Shown here: in pieces, positions 33,844 to 42,153 of the stretch
Layout: each line of letters opens with the position of its first letter
How positions within the stretch are numbered: position 1 is the first letter of the stretch
Origin: Pseudomonadota bacterium
GTDB lineage: Bacteria; Pseudomonadota; Gammaproteobacteria; Xanthomonadales; Xanthomonadaceae
Assembly: GCA_023430045.1 (NCBI GenBank)
Contig: JAEZCF010000134.1
Span: 1 to 46,280, forward strand
Reading direction: 5' to 3'
DNA length: 46,280 nt
Translations under genes and position numbers: made by a program
The notes under the pieces: model-generated
The model's input: only the letters and a program-made list of their open reading frames with translations
Told to the model about the DNA's origin: nothing
The model's database searches: none

Positions 33844-36800
33844 ATGGCTCTTTCCAAGCACACTCCCGCACTGTTCAACGACGGCCTGCCGGATCCTCGC
33901 CTGCAGCAGTTCCGCATGCGCCGCCTGCAGGTGCACAACTGGGGCACCTTCAACGGCCTGACCGAAGTGCCGATCGCCGAGCGCGGTTTCCTGTTCGTGG
34001 GTCGTTCCGGCTCCGGCAAGTCCACCCTGCTCGATGCGATGTCCGCGCTGCTGGTGCCACCGGCCATCGTGGACTTCAACGCCGCCGCCCGCGAAGCCGA
34101 ACGCAGCGGCCGCGACCGCAACCTGGTGTCCTACGTGCGCGGTGCGTGGGCCGACCAGCAGGACAGCGGTACCGGCGAAATCGCCACCCAGTACCTGCGC
34201 AAGGGCGCGACCTGGACCGCACTGGTGCTTGAATACCGCAACGGCGAAGGCCGCGTGGTCAGCCTGGTGCGGCTGTTCTGGATCGCCGGCAACGGCACCG
34301 CCGCTGCCGACGTGCGCCGTCATTACCTGATCGCCGAACGCCCCTTCGACATCGCGCGGGACCTGGGCGGCTTCGACCTGGATCTGCGCAGGCTGAAGCA
34401 GAAGCTGGGCGATGTGCATCATTTCGACAGCTTTTCCGGCTATGCCGAACGTTTCCGGCATCTGCTCGGCATCGACAACGAGATGGCCCTGCGACTGCTG
34501 CACAAGACGCAGTCGGCGAAGAACCTCGGCGACCTCAATGTGTTCCTGCGCGACTTCATGCTCGACGCACCGAAGACCTTCGATGCGGCCGAACGCCTGG
34601 TCAACGATTTCGCCGAACTCGATGGCGCGCACCAGGCGGTGGTCACCGCACGCCGGCAGGTGGAGACGCTGTTGCCCGCGCGCGAGCATTTCAACGAACT
34701 GAAGGCGCTGAAGGCGCGACGCGCCGACGACGAAACGCTCAAGCTCGGCATCGACAGCTTCCGCGAATCGCGTCGCCAGCAGCTGCTGGAGGCACGCCTG
34801 CATGAGCTGGATGAGCGTGACCGCGGATTGCTCGGCGAAGAGACACAACGCCGCGCGGCCCTGGACAACCACCAGGAACGGCTGGCCGAACTGGAACTGC
34901 AGCGCCGCCAGCAGGGCGGAGAACGCATCGAGGAGCTGGAGCGCGAACAGGGACGCGCCGAAGGTGAACGCGACCGCCGCCAGGCCAAGCGCGAACAGGC
35001 GCGCCAGGCGGCCCGGCAGCTGCAGGCCGTGCTGCCGGACAGCGCCCATGGCTTTGCCGAGCTGATCGACCGTGCGCAGGACGAACTGCATGACCGCCAG
35101 CGCGCCTCGGCTGCGCTCGACGATGCCATCAGCGAGCGGCTCGGCGGCCGGCGCGACGACGAACGCCGCTTCGGTGAAGTGCGCGCCGAACTCGAGGCGA
35201 TGGAACGCACGCCGTCCAGCATCCCCGCGCCACTGCAGAAGCTGCGCGCGCGGCTGGCGGAGGAAACCGGCGTGCCGGAGGCGGCGCTGCCGTTCGTCGG
35301 CGAACTGATCCAGGTCCGACAGGACGAGATCGGCTGGCAGGGCGCCATCGAACGCGTGCTGTCCGGTTTCGCGCAGTCGCTGCTGGTGGACGACCGCCAC
35401 TACAGCGAGGTCGCCGAATGGGTGAACCGCACTCACCTGGGAATGCGGTTCACGTATTACCGCGTTCGCCGCAACGATGAAGCGTTCGCCCGCGATCCAT
35501 CCGCACGCTCGCTGCTGCACAAGCTTGAACTGCGCGACAGTCCGTTCGAACCGTGGCTGCGCCGCGAGCTGGGCAAGCGTTTCGACTACGAATGCGTCGA
35601 TGCCCGCCAGCTGCGCAACGTCGAACGTGGCATCACCCGCGAAGGCCAGGTCAAGCATCCCGGCGACCGCTTCGAGAAGGACGACCGCAACGCGGTGAAC
35701 GATCGCCGTCGCTGGCTGCTGGGTTTCAACAACCGCGACAAGCTGGCGCTGTTCCAGAAGGAAGCGCAGGAGCTGGCACAGCGCATCGCCGGCTGCGATG
35801 AAGATGTCGCCCGCCTGCGCGCGCAGCGCGAGCGTGACAACGAGCGGCGCCTGGCCTGCAACCAGCTGGTGAATCTGGCATGGGACGAGATCGACGTCGC
35901 CGCCCCCCTGCAGCGCCTGGCCGACATCGAAGCCAGCCTGCGCGAACTGCGCGAGGGCAATGCCGACCTTGCCCGGCTGGCCAGCCAGATCGACAGCACG
36001 CGTGCGGATATCGAGCAGGCACGCCGCACCTATGAAGACACCCGTGTCGAACGTGGCCAGCTGGTACGGGAACGCGACCGTCTGGACAAGGACCGGCAGA
36101 AGAGCCGTGCGCTGGTGCTGCCTGCGTTGGGCACCACCCAGGAAGCGGGACTGCAGCAACGCCTGGAAGCGCTGGGGCCGCTGAGCCTGGAAACGCTGGA
36201 AGCGCATATGCGCAGCATCAGCAACACCCTCAACGAGCAGCTGTCCTCGTCGCAGCACGAGGTCAACCGCATCGAGAACCTGCTGCTGGGCTGCTTCCGT
36301 CGCTTCGTGCAGCAGTGGCCGGAGGAATCCGGCGATTTCACCGTATCGGTGGCATCGGCCGATGACTTCCTGGCGCGCCTGCAGCGCCTGGAGCGCGATG
36401 GCCTGCCACAGCACGAGGAACGCTTCTTCGACCTGCTGCAGAACCAGAGCAAGAACAACCTGCTGGCCCTGCAGCGGCACAGCGCCGAAGCACGTAAATC
36501 CATCGGCCAGCGCCTGGAAGAGGTCAATGCCAGCCTGGAGCAGGTGCCGTTCAACCGCGGCACCCTGCTGACCATCGAGCTCAGCGACCGGCGCCTGCCG
36601 GATGTACTGGAATTCCACCAGCAGCTGCGCGACGTGCTCTCGCACCACCAGACCGAAGCACGCGATGTCGCCGAGGCGCAGTTCGCGGTGCTGCGTACGC
36701 TGGTGACCCGGCTGGGCTCCCAGGAAGGCGAAGACAGGCGCTGGCGCGAACACGTGCTGGACGTGCGCCTGCACGTGGAGTTCATCGGCGTGGAGCTGGA

Positions 36801-37194
36801 TGCGGCCACCCGCCAGCAGGTGGAGATCTACCGCAGCGGTGCCGGCAAATCCGGCGGACAGCGGCAGAAACTGGCCACCACCTGCCTGGCCGCGGCGCTG
36901 CGTTACCAGTTGGGCGGCGTGGACAGCCAGCTGCCGAGCTACGCCGCAGTGGTGCTCGATGAAGCCTTCGACAAGGCCGACAACGAGTTCACCGCGCTGG
37001 CGATGAACATCTTCGACAACTTCGGCTTCCAGATGGTGGTGGCCACACCGCTGAAGTCGGTGATGACGCTGGAGCCGTTCATCGGCGGCGCGTGCTTCGT
37101 GGAGATCAGTGGCCGGCACGATTCCGGCGTGCTGCTGATCGAATACGACGAGGACGCCCGACGCCTGAAGCTGCCCGAACGCGGCCGGCCGTAG
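33844..37194 (+). CDS. jetC: JetC, Wadjet SMC/MukB-like ATPase
   Basis: The 1116-residue protein is the motor that extrudes DNA loops in Wadjet. The N-terminal head has Walker A FVGRSGSGKSTLLDAMSALL (K59). Long Arg/Glu/Gln-rich coiled coils run about residues 280-460 and 640-800, with a hinge-like region near 470-640 (ALPFVGELIQVRQDEIGWQG). The C-terminal head has the signature GAGKSGGQRQKLATTCLAAA (S1003-Q1006) and Walker B VVLDEAFDKAD (D1039, E1040). All ATPase motifs are intact, so the protein should be active. The TAG stop lies inside a GTAG palindrome that separates jetC from jetD. Confidence 0.94.
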   Translation: MALSKHTPALFNDGLPDPRLQQFRMRRLQVHNWGTFNGLTEVPIAERGFLFVGRSGSGKSTLLDAMSALLVPPAIVDFNAAAREAERSGRDRNLVSYVRGAWADQQDSGTGEIATQYLRKGATWTALVLEYRNGEGRVVSLVRLFWIAGNGTAAADVRRHYLIAERPFDIARDLGGFDLDLRRLKQKLGDVHHFDSFSGYAERFRHLLGIDNEMALRLLHKTQSAKNLGDLNVFLRDFMLDAPKTFDAAERLVNDFAELDGAHQAVVTARRQVETLLPAREHFNELKALKARRADDETLKLGIDSFRESRRQQLLEARLHELDERDRGLLGEETQRRAALDNHQERLAELELQRRQQGGERIEELEREQGRAEGERDRRQAKREQARQAARQLQAVLPDSAHGFAELIDRAQDELHDRQRASAALDDAISERLGGRRDDERRFGEVRAELEAMERTPSSIPAPLQKLRARLAEETGVPEAALPFVGELIQVRQDEIGWQGAIERVLSGFAQSLLVDDRHYSEVAEWVNRTHLGMRFTYYRVRRNDEAFARDPSARSLLHKLELRDSPFEPWLRRELGKRFDYECVDARQLRNVERGITREGQVKHPGDRFEKDDRNAVNDRRRWLLGFNNRDKLALFQKEAQELAQRIAGCDEDVARLRAQRERDNERRLACNQLVNLAWDEIDVAAPLQRLADIEASLRELREGNADLARLASQIDSTRADIEQARRTYEDTRVERGQLVRERDRLDKDRQKSRALVLPALGTTQEAGLQQRLEALGPLSLETLEAHMRSISNTLNEQLSSSQHEVNRIENLLLGCFRRFVQQWPEESGDFTVSVASADDFLARLQRLERDGLPQHEERFFDLLQNQSKNNLLALQRHSAEARKSIGQRLEEVNASLEQVPFNRGTLLTIELSDRRLPDVLEFHQQLRDVLSHHQTEARDVAEAQFAVLRTLVTRLGSQEGEDRRWREHVLDVRLHVEFIGVELDAATRQQVEIYRSGAGKSGGQRQKLATTCLAAALRYQLGGVDSQLPSYAAVVLDEAFDKADNEFTALAMNIFDNFGFQMVVATPLKSVMTLEPFIGGACFVEISGRHDSGVLLIEYDEDARRLKLPERGRP

Positions 37195-37217
37195 CGCCGG
37201 GCCGGCCCCGGCGCTAC
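37191..37217. repeat. GTAG palindrome between jetC and jetD
   Basis: GTAGCGCCGGG-CCGGC-CCCGGCGCTAC is a perfect 11-base stem with 5-base loop. Its TAG is the jetC stop codon. It lies 37 bases before the jetD ATG. As RNA it is a very stable hairpin without a T-run, so it could reduce read-through or stabilise the upstream mRNA. Confidence 0.8.
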
Positions 37218-37254
37218 CTGACCTTCCATCGGCCTTCGTGGTATCACTGGGCCG

Positions 37255-38427
37255 ATGAAAACCTCGACGATGCTCATGCCGGCCGATGCCCTTGCGCGAC
37301 TGCGGAAGCGATGGCCACGGCTACGCGCCGAGGGCCTGCTGGGCACTGGCACAGGGCCAGAACGGATCCCGCTTTTCCCGCCCACGCAGGAACAGGCCGA
37401 ACTCCGCTGGGAGCATTTCGGCCGGTGGATCGCCGCATGGCAGGCATATACGGGCGTGGAAACGCGACAGGTGGCATGGTCCCGTCTGGGCAACCAGTCG
37501 CTGCCCAGCCACTGGATGTTCGATGACGCCACCGCGGTTGCCGATGCGCTGGGCGAGGGGCGGCGTTGGCAGCAGGCCCGGCACGCCCTGCAGGTCTTCC
37601 GCGCATGCTGGCCGGACGAAGCCGCACTGCACCAGCGGTTGGCGACCGGCTTCTTCGACACGCTGGCCGATACGCCCGAAGCGGACATGCAGCGCATACA
37701 GCGCGTAGTGCAGTGGCTGCATCGCAACCCGCGCAGTGGCCTGTATCCGCGACAGATTCCGGTTGCCGGCATCGACAGCAAATGGCTGCAGGGCCATCGC
37801 CGGATGCTCGGCGAGGCGCTGTCGGCCTTGGGTGCCGAGCCGGCCACACGCTTCGAACAGCGCGCCGGATTGCGCACCGCGCCGGAAACCGTCCGCTTCC
37901 GCCTGCTGGATCCTGCGTTGTCGGCCCGCCTCGGCGGGCTCAGCGACGTCGTGGTGCCGGTCGAGGAATTCCAGCGCCTGCGGCTTCCCGTGCGCCAGGT
38001 ACTGATGGTGGAGAACCTGCAGACCGGCCTGGCCTGCGGACCGTTGCCGGGCACGCTGCTGCTGATGGCCAAGGGCTACGCGGTCGAGTTCGCGCGTTCC
38101 ACGCCGTGGCTGCACGACCTGGCGGTCCACTACTGGGGCGACATCGACACGCACGGCTTCGTGATCCTGCACAGGCTGCGCGCCTGCCTTCCGCATGCCA
38201 GGTCATTGCTGATGGATGAAGCCACGCTGCTTTCCTGCCCGGCCGATCGCCGGGGCACCGAACCGCGCATACATCGGGCGACGCGGCTGGCGAACCTCAC
38301 CGCGCAGGAGCAGTCCTTCTATTCACGCATGCGCCAGGGCGTCCATGGCCCCGCCGTGCGGCTGGAGCAGGAGCGTATCGACTGGAACCACGCCTGGACG
38401 CAGGTACAGCGGCAGCTTTCGGCCTAG
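37255..38427 (+). CDS. jetD: JetD, Wadjet toprim nuclease (DUF3322/DUF2220)
   Basis: The 390-residue protein is the nuclease subunit that cleaves plasmid DNA after loop extrusion. The N-terminal part (RLRKRWPRLRAEGLL onward) fits DUF3322. The C-terminal DUF2220 region is a topoisomerase VI-like toprim fold with VENLQTG (E253) and YWGDIDTHGF (D296, D298), the metal-binding acidic residues, all present. DEATLLSCPADRRG follows. ATG 37255 is used; in-frame ATGs at 37270 and 37276 are possible. The stop shares a CTAG with the TSUP gene on the other strand. Confidence 0.93.
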   Translation: MKTSTMLMPADALARLRKRWPRLRAEGLLGTGTGPERIPLFPPTQEQAELRWEHFGRWIAAWQAYTGVETRQVAWSRLGNQSLPSHWMFDDATAVADALGEGRRWQQARHALQVFRACWPDEAALHQRLATGFFDTLADTPEADMQRIQRVVQWLHRNPRSGLYPRQIPVAGIDSKWLQGHRRMLGEALSALGAEPATRFEQRAGLRTAPETVRFRLLDPALSARLGGLSDVVVPVEEFQRLRLPVRQVLMVENLQTGLACGPLPGTLLLMAKGYAVEFARSTPWLHDLAVHYWGDIDTHGFVILHRLRACLPHARSLLMDEATLLSCPADRRGTEPRIHRATRLANLTAQEQSFYSRMRQGVHGPAVRLEQERIDWNHAWTQVQRQLSA

Positions 38428-39200
38428 CCTGCGAATGTGTCCCAGCCCATCCGCGCTATCAGCACCACCACCAGCACCACGAAGAATCTGCGGATCAGCG
38501 GCGTGCCACCACGCAGCGCCAGCCGCGTGCCCACCACCGAACCGACGATGTTGGCCAGCGCCATCGGTATCGCGAACATCAGCAGCACGTTGCCTGTCGG
38601 CACGAAGAAGGACAGCGCGGCGACATTCGTCGACAGGTTGACCACCTTCGACGCCGCCGATGCACGCAGGAAGTCCAGCCCGAAGAAGCGGATGAACAGG
38701 AAGATCAGGAAGCTGCCGGTGCCTGGCCCGAAGAAGCCGTCGTAGAAGCCGATCGCCGCGCCGATGAGCAGCGCGATGGCCAGCTCGCGGCGGCCGATCC
38801 CGCGCGGCCGGTGCACGGCCCCGAAGTCCTTCTTCCACAGCGTGTAGACCAGCATCGCCATCAGCAGCACCAGTACCAGCGGACGCACCGCATCCTTGGG
38901 CAGCAGGCTGACTGCCGTCGCGCCGGCGAACGAAAACACGAATGCCGTCGCCGCCGCGAACAGCACCGGCTGCCAGGGGAAACGCACATTGCGCGCGTAA
39001 CGCCACGCGGCCGCCGCGGTGCCGAAGGCCGAACTGAATTTGTTGGTGCCGAACAGCAGCGCCGGCGTGTGCTGCGGCAGCACGGTGAACAGGCCGGGCA
39101 GCTGCACCAGCCCACCGCCGCCGACCGCTGAATCAACCATGCCGGCGATGAAGGCGATGGCCACCAGCCACCAGAGTTCGGGAGGAACCAGTTCCAGCAC
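38424..39200 (-). CDS. TSUP-family (TauE/SafE) permease
   Basis: The 258-residue protein has about seven to eight membrane helices and belongs to the TauE/SafE family, which exports sulfite, sulfoacetate or related anions. Typical repeats are FIAGMVDSAVGGGGLVQLPG near the N-terminus and LIGAAIGFYDGFFGPGTGSF in the middle, the two half-repeat signatures. ATG 39200 starts the first helix directly. It is a single gene converging with jetD. The substrate is unknown. Confidence 0.9.
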   Translation of the reverse strand: MLELVPPELWWLVAIAFIAGMVDSAVGGGGLVQLPGLFTVLPQHTPALLFGTNKFSSAFGTAAAAWRYARNVRFPWQPVLFAAATAFVFSFAGATAVSLLPKDAVRPLVLVLLMAMLVYTLWKKDFGAVHRPRGIGRRELAIALLIGAAIGFYDGFFGPGTGSFLIFLFIRFFGLDFLRASAASKVVNLSTNVAALSFFVPTGNVLLMFAIPMALANIVGSVVGTRLALRGGTPLIRRFFVVLVVVLIARMGWDTFAG

Positions 39201-39314
39201 GTACAGCTACCTGCATGAGGGGGCGACAGGATACGCCTGAACAGGTCCCGAAGACCTCCGCGCCGGTTCCCGTGGGGTGGGCGGGCGCGGCCCGTGCCAT
39301 GCGAAGATGCCCGC

Positions 39315-39701
39315 ATGAGCAAGAACACCGAAGCCTGTCCCTGCGACCTGGATGCGGCGTATGCCGCCTGCTGCGGGCGCTACCATGCCGGCCAGGCCGC
39401 ACCGGACGCGGCCTCCCTGATGCGTTCGCGCTACAGCGCCTACGTGCTGCGGCGTGCGGATTACCTGCTGGACAGCTGGCACCCCGACACGCGCCCGCAG
39501 GAAATGTCGCTCGATGAGCCCTCCGGGCAGCGTACGCGGTGGCTGGGCCTGACCGTCCACGAACACCACCAGCAGGACGATCGCGCGGAGGTGCGCTTCA
39601 CCGCGCGATACCGGATCGGCGGCGGCAGTGCGGTGAAGATGACCGAGCACAGCCGTTTCGAACGGATGGACGGTCGCTGGCTGTATCGGGACGCACGCTG
39701 A
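39315..39701 (+). CDS. YchJ-family metal-binding protein (UPF0225)
   Basis: The 128-residue protein matches the YchJ group: an N-terminal Cys cluster (CPCDLDAAYAACCGRYHAG, SEC-C-like zinc site) followed by an NTF2-like fold (LMRSRYSAYVLRRADYLLDS, WLGLTVHE, FTARYRIGG, SRFERMDGRWLY). Function is not established in the family. ATG 39315 gives the usual start. It stands alone between the TSUP gene and egtB, 91 bases before egtB. Confidence 0.88.
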   Translation: MSKNTEACPCDLDAAYAACCGRYHAGQAAPDAASLMRSRYSAYVLRRADYLLDSWHPDTRPQEMSLDEPSGQRTRWLGLTVHEHHQQDDRAEVRFTARYRIGGGSAVKMTEHSRFERMDGRWLYRDAR

Positions 39702-39792
39702 TGGCGCGACGATGCCCGGCACGCACTGCGGAAACGCGCGCGAAACGCCGCCATGACATTCCCCTCACCGGCGCTGCAAGAAGCTCGGTGCG

Positions 39793-41088
39793 GTGAACCG
39801 CAACGTCGCCACGCCTGTCTTCTCCACCCGTCATGCCGAGCTGGCTGACCGCTTTGCCCATGTGCGCGGGCGCAGCATCGCGCTTGCCGCGCCGCTCAGT
39901 GCCGAAGACGCGATGGTGCAGAGCATGCCTGATGCCAGCCCGGCGAAATGGCACCTGGCACACACCACCTGGTTCTTCGAACGTTTCGTGCTGGGTGCGC
40001 GTGCGGACTACCAGCCGCTGGAGCCGGAGTGGCATTTCCTGTTCAACAGTTACTACGAAACCGTGGGCCCGGCCCACGCCCGCCCGCAGCGTGGCCTGCT
40101 TTCGCGCCCCAGCCTGGACCAGGTGTACGCGTATCGTGCGCGCATCGATGCCCAGGTGCTCAGCCTGCTGCGCGATGCGATGCTGGACGAAGAAACCCTG
40201 GATCATCTGCAGCTTGGCCTGCATCACGAACAGCAGCACCAGGAGCTGCTGCTGACCGACATCAAGCATGCGCTGTGGAGCAATCCGCTGCAGCCGGCAT
40301 ACCGTGACGATCTGGCAACACCTGCAACCGTGGCAGCTCAGCCGCAACAGTGGATTGAAAGTGGCGAGCGCATCGCCTGGATCGGCGCACCGCCGTGGCC
40401 GGACAATCCCACGTTCGCCTACGACAATGAATCACCGCGCCATCGGGTGCTGGTGCCGGCCCATGCATTGGCCAGCCGTGCGGTGAGCAATGCGGAGTTC
40501 GCGCGCTTCATCGCCGATGGCGGTTACCGGCAGGTGCAGCTGTGGATGAGCGAAGGCTGGGCACTGTGCCAGGCGCAGCGCTGGCAGCACCCGCTGTACT
40601 GGGATGATGCCTGCGAACGCGAGTTCACTCTCGGCGGATGGCGTGCCATCGATCCTGATGCTCCGGTCTGCCACATCAGCTATTACGAAGCCGATGCCTA
40701 CGCCCGCTGGGCCGATGCCCGGCTGCCCACCGAATTCGAATGGGAAGCCGCCGCCAGCCTGCGTGCGGATGCAGCGGATCCACACGGTCACTTCGCCGAC
40801 GATGATCGGCTGCACCCGGCCGCTGCCACGGGCGAAGGCGGGCTGCAGCAGCTGCATGGCGACGTATGGGAATGGACCCGCAGCGCCTATGGCGCATACC
40901 CCGGATTCCGTCCCTTCCCGGGCAGCCTGGGCGAGTACAACGGCAAGTTCATGTGCGGGCAGTGGATCCTTCGCGGTGGCAGCTGTGCCACGCCGCGTGG
41001 GCACGTGCGCGCGACGTATCGCAACTTCTTCGATCCTTCCGCACGCTGGCAGTTTTCCGGTGTGCGCCTGGCACGGGATATTCCATGA
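39793..41088 (+). CDS. egtB: EgtB ergothioneine sulfoxide synthase
   Basis: The 431-residue iron enzyme joins a sulfur donor to hercynine with oxygen, the key step of ergothioneine synthesis. The N-terminal DinB-like part has the iron-binding histidines in WHLAHTTWFFE (H57) and LGLHHEQQHQELL (H145, H149). The C-terminal FGE/sulfatase-modifying domain has HISYYEADAYARWADARLPT, EFEWEAAA, GDVWEWTRSAY and LRGGSCATPRGHVRATYRNF. GTG 39793 is used as the start of the conserved N-terminus. The stop overlaps egtD by 4 bases (ATGA). Confidence 0.93.
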   Translation: MNRNVATPVFSTRHAELADRFAHVRGRSIALAAPLSAEDAMVQSMPDASPAKWHLAHTTWFFERFVLGARADYQPLEPEWHFLFNSYYETVGPAHARPQRGLLSRPSLDQVYAYRARIDAQVLSLLRDAMLDEETLDHLQLGLHHEQQHQELLLTDIKHALWSNPLQPAYRDDLATPATVAAQPQQWIESGERIAWIGAPPWPDNPTFAYDNESPRHRVLVPAHALASRAVSNAEFARFIADGGYRQVQLWMSEGWALCQAQRWQHPLYWDDACEREFTLGGWRAIDPDAPVCHISYYEADAYARWADARLPTEFEWEAAASLRADAADPHGHFADDDRLHPAAATGEGGLQQLHGDVWEWTRSAYGAYPGFRPFPGSLGEYNGKFMCGQWILRGGSCATPRGHVRATYRNFFDPSARWQFSGVRLARDIP

Positions 41089-42068
41089 GTACCGTACACG
41101 CGGCGCGGCAGGCGCTGACCGACCTGACGCCCAGCCGCGAACGTGTGCTGGATGATGTGGTCCGAGGGCTGTCGAGCCGGCCCCGGCGATTGCCGTCGAA
41201 GTATTTCTATGACGCAGCCGGCTCGGCGCTGTTCGAGCAGATCACCCGGACACCGGAGTATTACCCCACCCGTACCGAGCTGGCGCTGCTGCGCGACTGC
41301 CTGGCGGACATCGCCGATGTGGTCGGCCCGCGGTCGCATGTCGTGGAGCTGGGCAGCGGCAGCGGGCGCAAGACAGCGTTGCTGCTGCAAGCCCTGCATG
41401 ATCCGGTGGCCTATACCCCGATCGAGATCTCCCGTGCCGCGCTGCTGGCCAGCATCGATCACCTGGCACCGGCCCTGCCGGACGTGGAAATGCTGCCGGT
41501 GTGCGCCGATTTCACCCAGCCGGTGGACCTGCCGCGACCGGCTCGCGAACCTGCGCGCCGACTGATGTTCTTCCCTGGTTCCACGCTGGGGAATTTCGAA
41601 CACGATGATGCCGTCGCGCTCCTGCGCGCCATGCGCCAGACCATGGGCGAGGGGGGCATGGCGCTGGTGGGCATCGACCTGCACAAGGACACCGGTACGC
41701 TCGAATCGGCGTACAACGATGCCGCAGGCGTCACCGCTGCCTTCACGCTCAACCTGCTGCAGCGCCTGAACCGTGAGGTCGGCAGTGATTTCGATCTGGA
41801 CGCGTTTCATCATCGCGCGCGGTACAGCGTGCCGCAGCTGCGCATTGAAACCGACCTGGTCAGCGATCGCGAGCAATCGGTCAGGCTCGGTGGCCAGCGC
41901 TTCCACTTCGCGGCGGGCGAGGCCATCCGCGTTGAATACAGCCACAAGTACACCGAAGCCAGCTTCCAGCAGCTGCTCGATGCCGCCGGCCTGCAGGTCG
42001 CCGCACGCTGGGACAGCCGCGCGCCCGAGCCCGCCTTTGGCCTGCGCCTGCTGCGCCCCAGCCCGTAA
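41085..42068 (+). CDS. egtD: EgtD L-histidine N-alpha-methyltransferase
   Basis: The 327-residue enzyme trimethylates histidine with SAM to give hercynine, the substrate of EgtB. Signatures are LPSKYFYDAAGSALFEQIT, TPEYYPTRTELALL, HVVELGSGSGRKTALLL (SAM site) and RRLMFFPGSTLGNFEHDDAV. ATG 41085 overlaps the egtB stop, so the two are translated together. No egtA, egtC or egtE is in the window. A 7-base hairpin (42069-42087) follows the stop. Confidence 0.93.
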   Translation: MSTVHAARQALTDLTPSRERVLDDVVRGLSSRPRRLPSKYFYDAAGSALFEQITRTPEYYPTRTELALLRDCLADIADVVGPRSHVVELGSGSGRKTALLLQALHDPVAYTPIEISRAALLASIDHLAPALPDVEMLPVCADFTQPVDLPRPAREPARRLMFFPGSTLGNFEHDDAVALLRAMRQTMGEGGMALVGIDLHKDTGTLESAYNDAAGVTAAFTLNLLQRLNREVGSDFDLDAFHHRARYSVPQLRIETDLVSDREQSVRLGGQRFHFAAGEAIRVEYSHKYTEASFQQLLDAAGLQVAARWDSRAPEPAFGLRLLRPSP

Positions 42069-42087
42069 TGCCGGGTTCGGCCCGGCA
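42069..42087 (+). terminator. Hairpin after egtD
   Basis: TGCCGGG-TTCGG-CCCGGCA is a perfect 7-base stem right after the egtD stop, preceded by GTAA and so resembling a half-decayed GTAG element. There is no T-run, so its role as a terminator is uncertain. Confidence 0.45.
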
Positions 42088-42153
42088 ACCGCAGGCAACG
42101 CTTCCGCGTTTGTGGCGCTACCATGCAGCAGCCACGGCATTACGAAGGACGCC

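Noticed and set aside
33643..37119. Long minus-strand open frame opposite jetC
   Set aside because: No recognisable motif and composition typical of a reverse-frame shadow; jetC carries all ATPase motifs.
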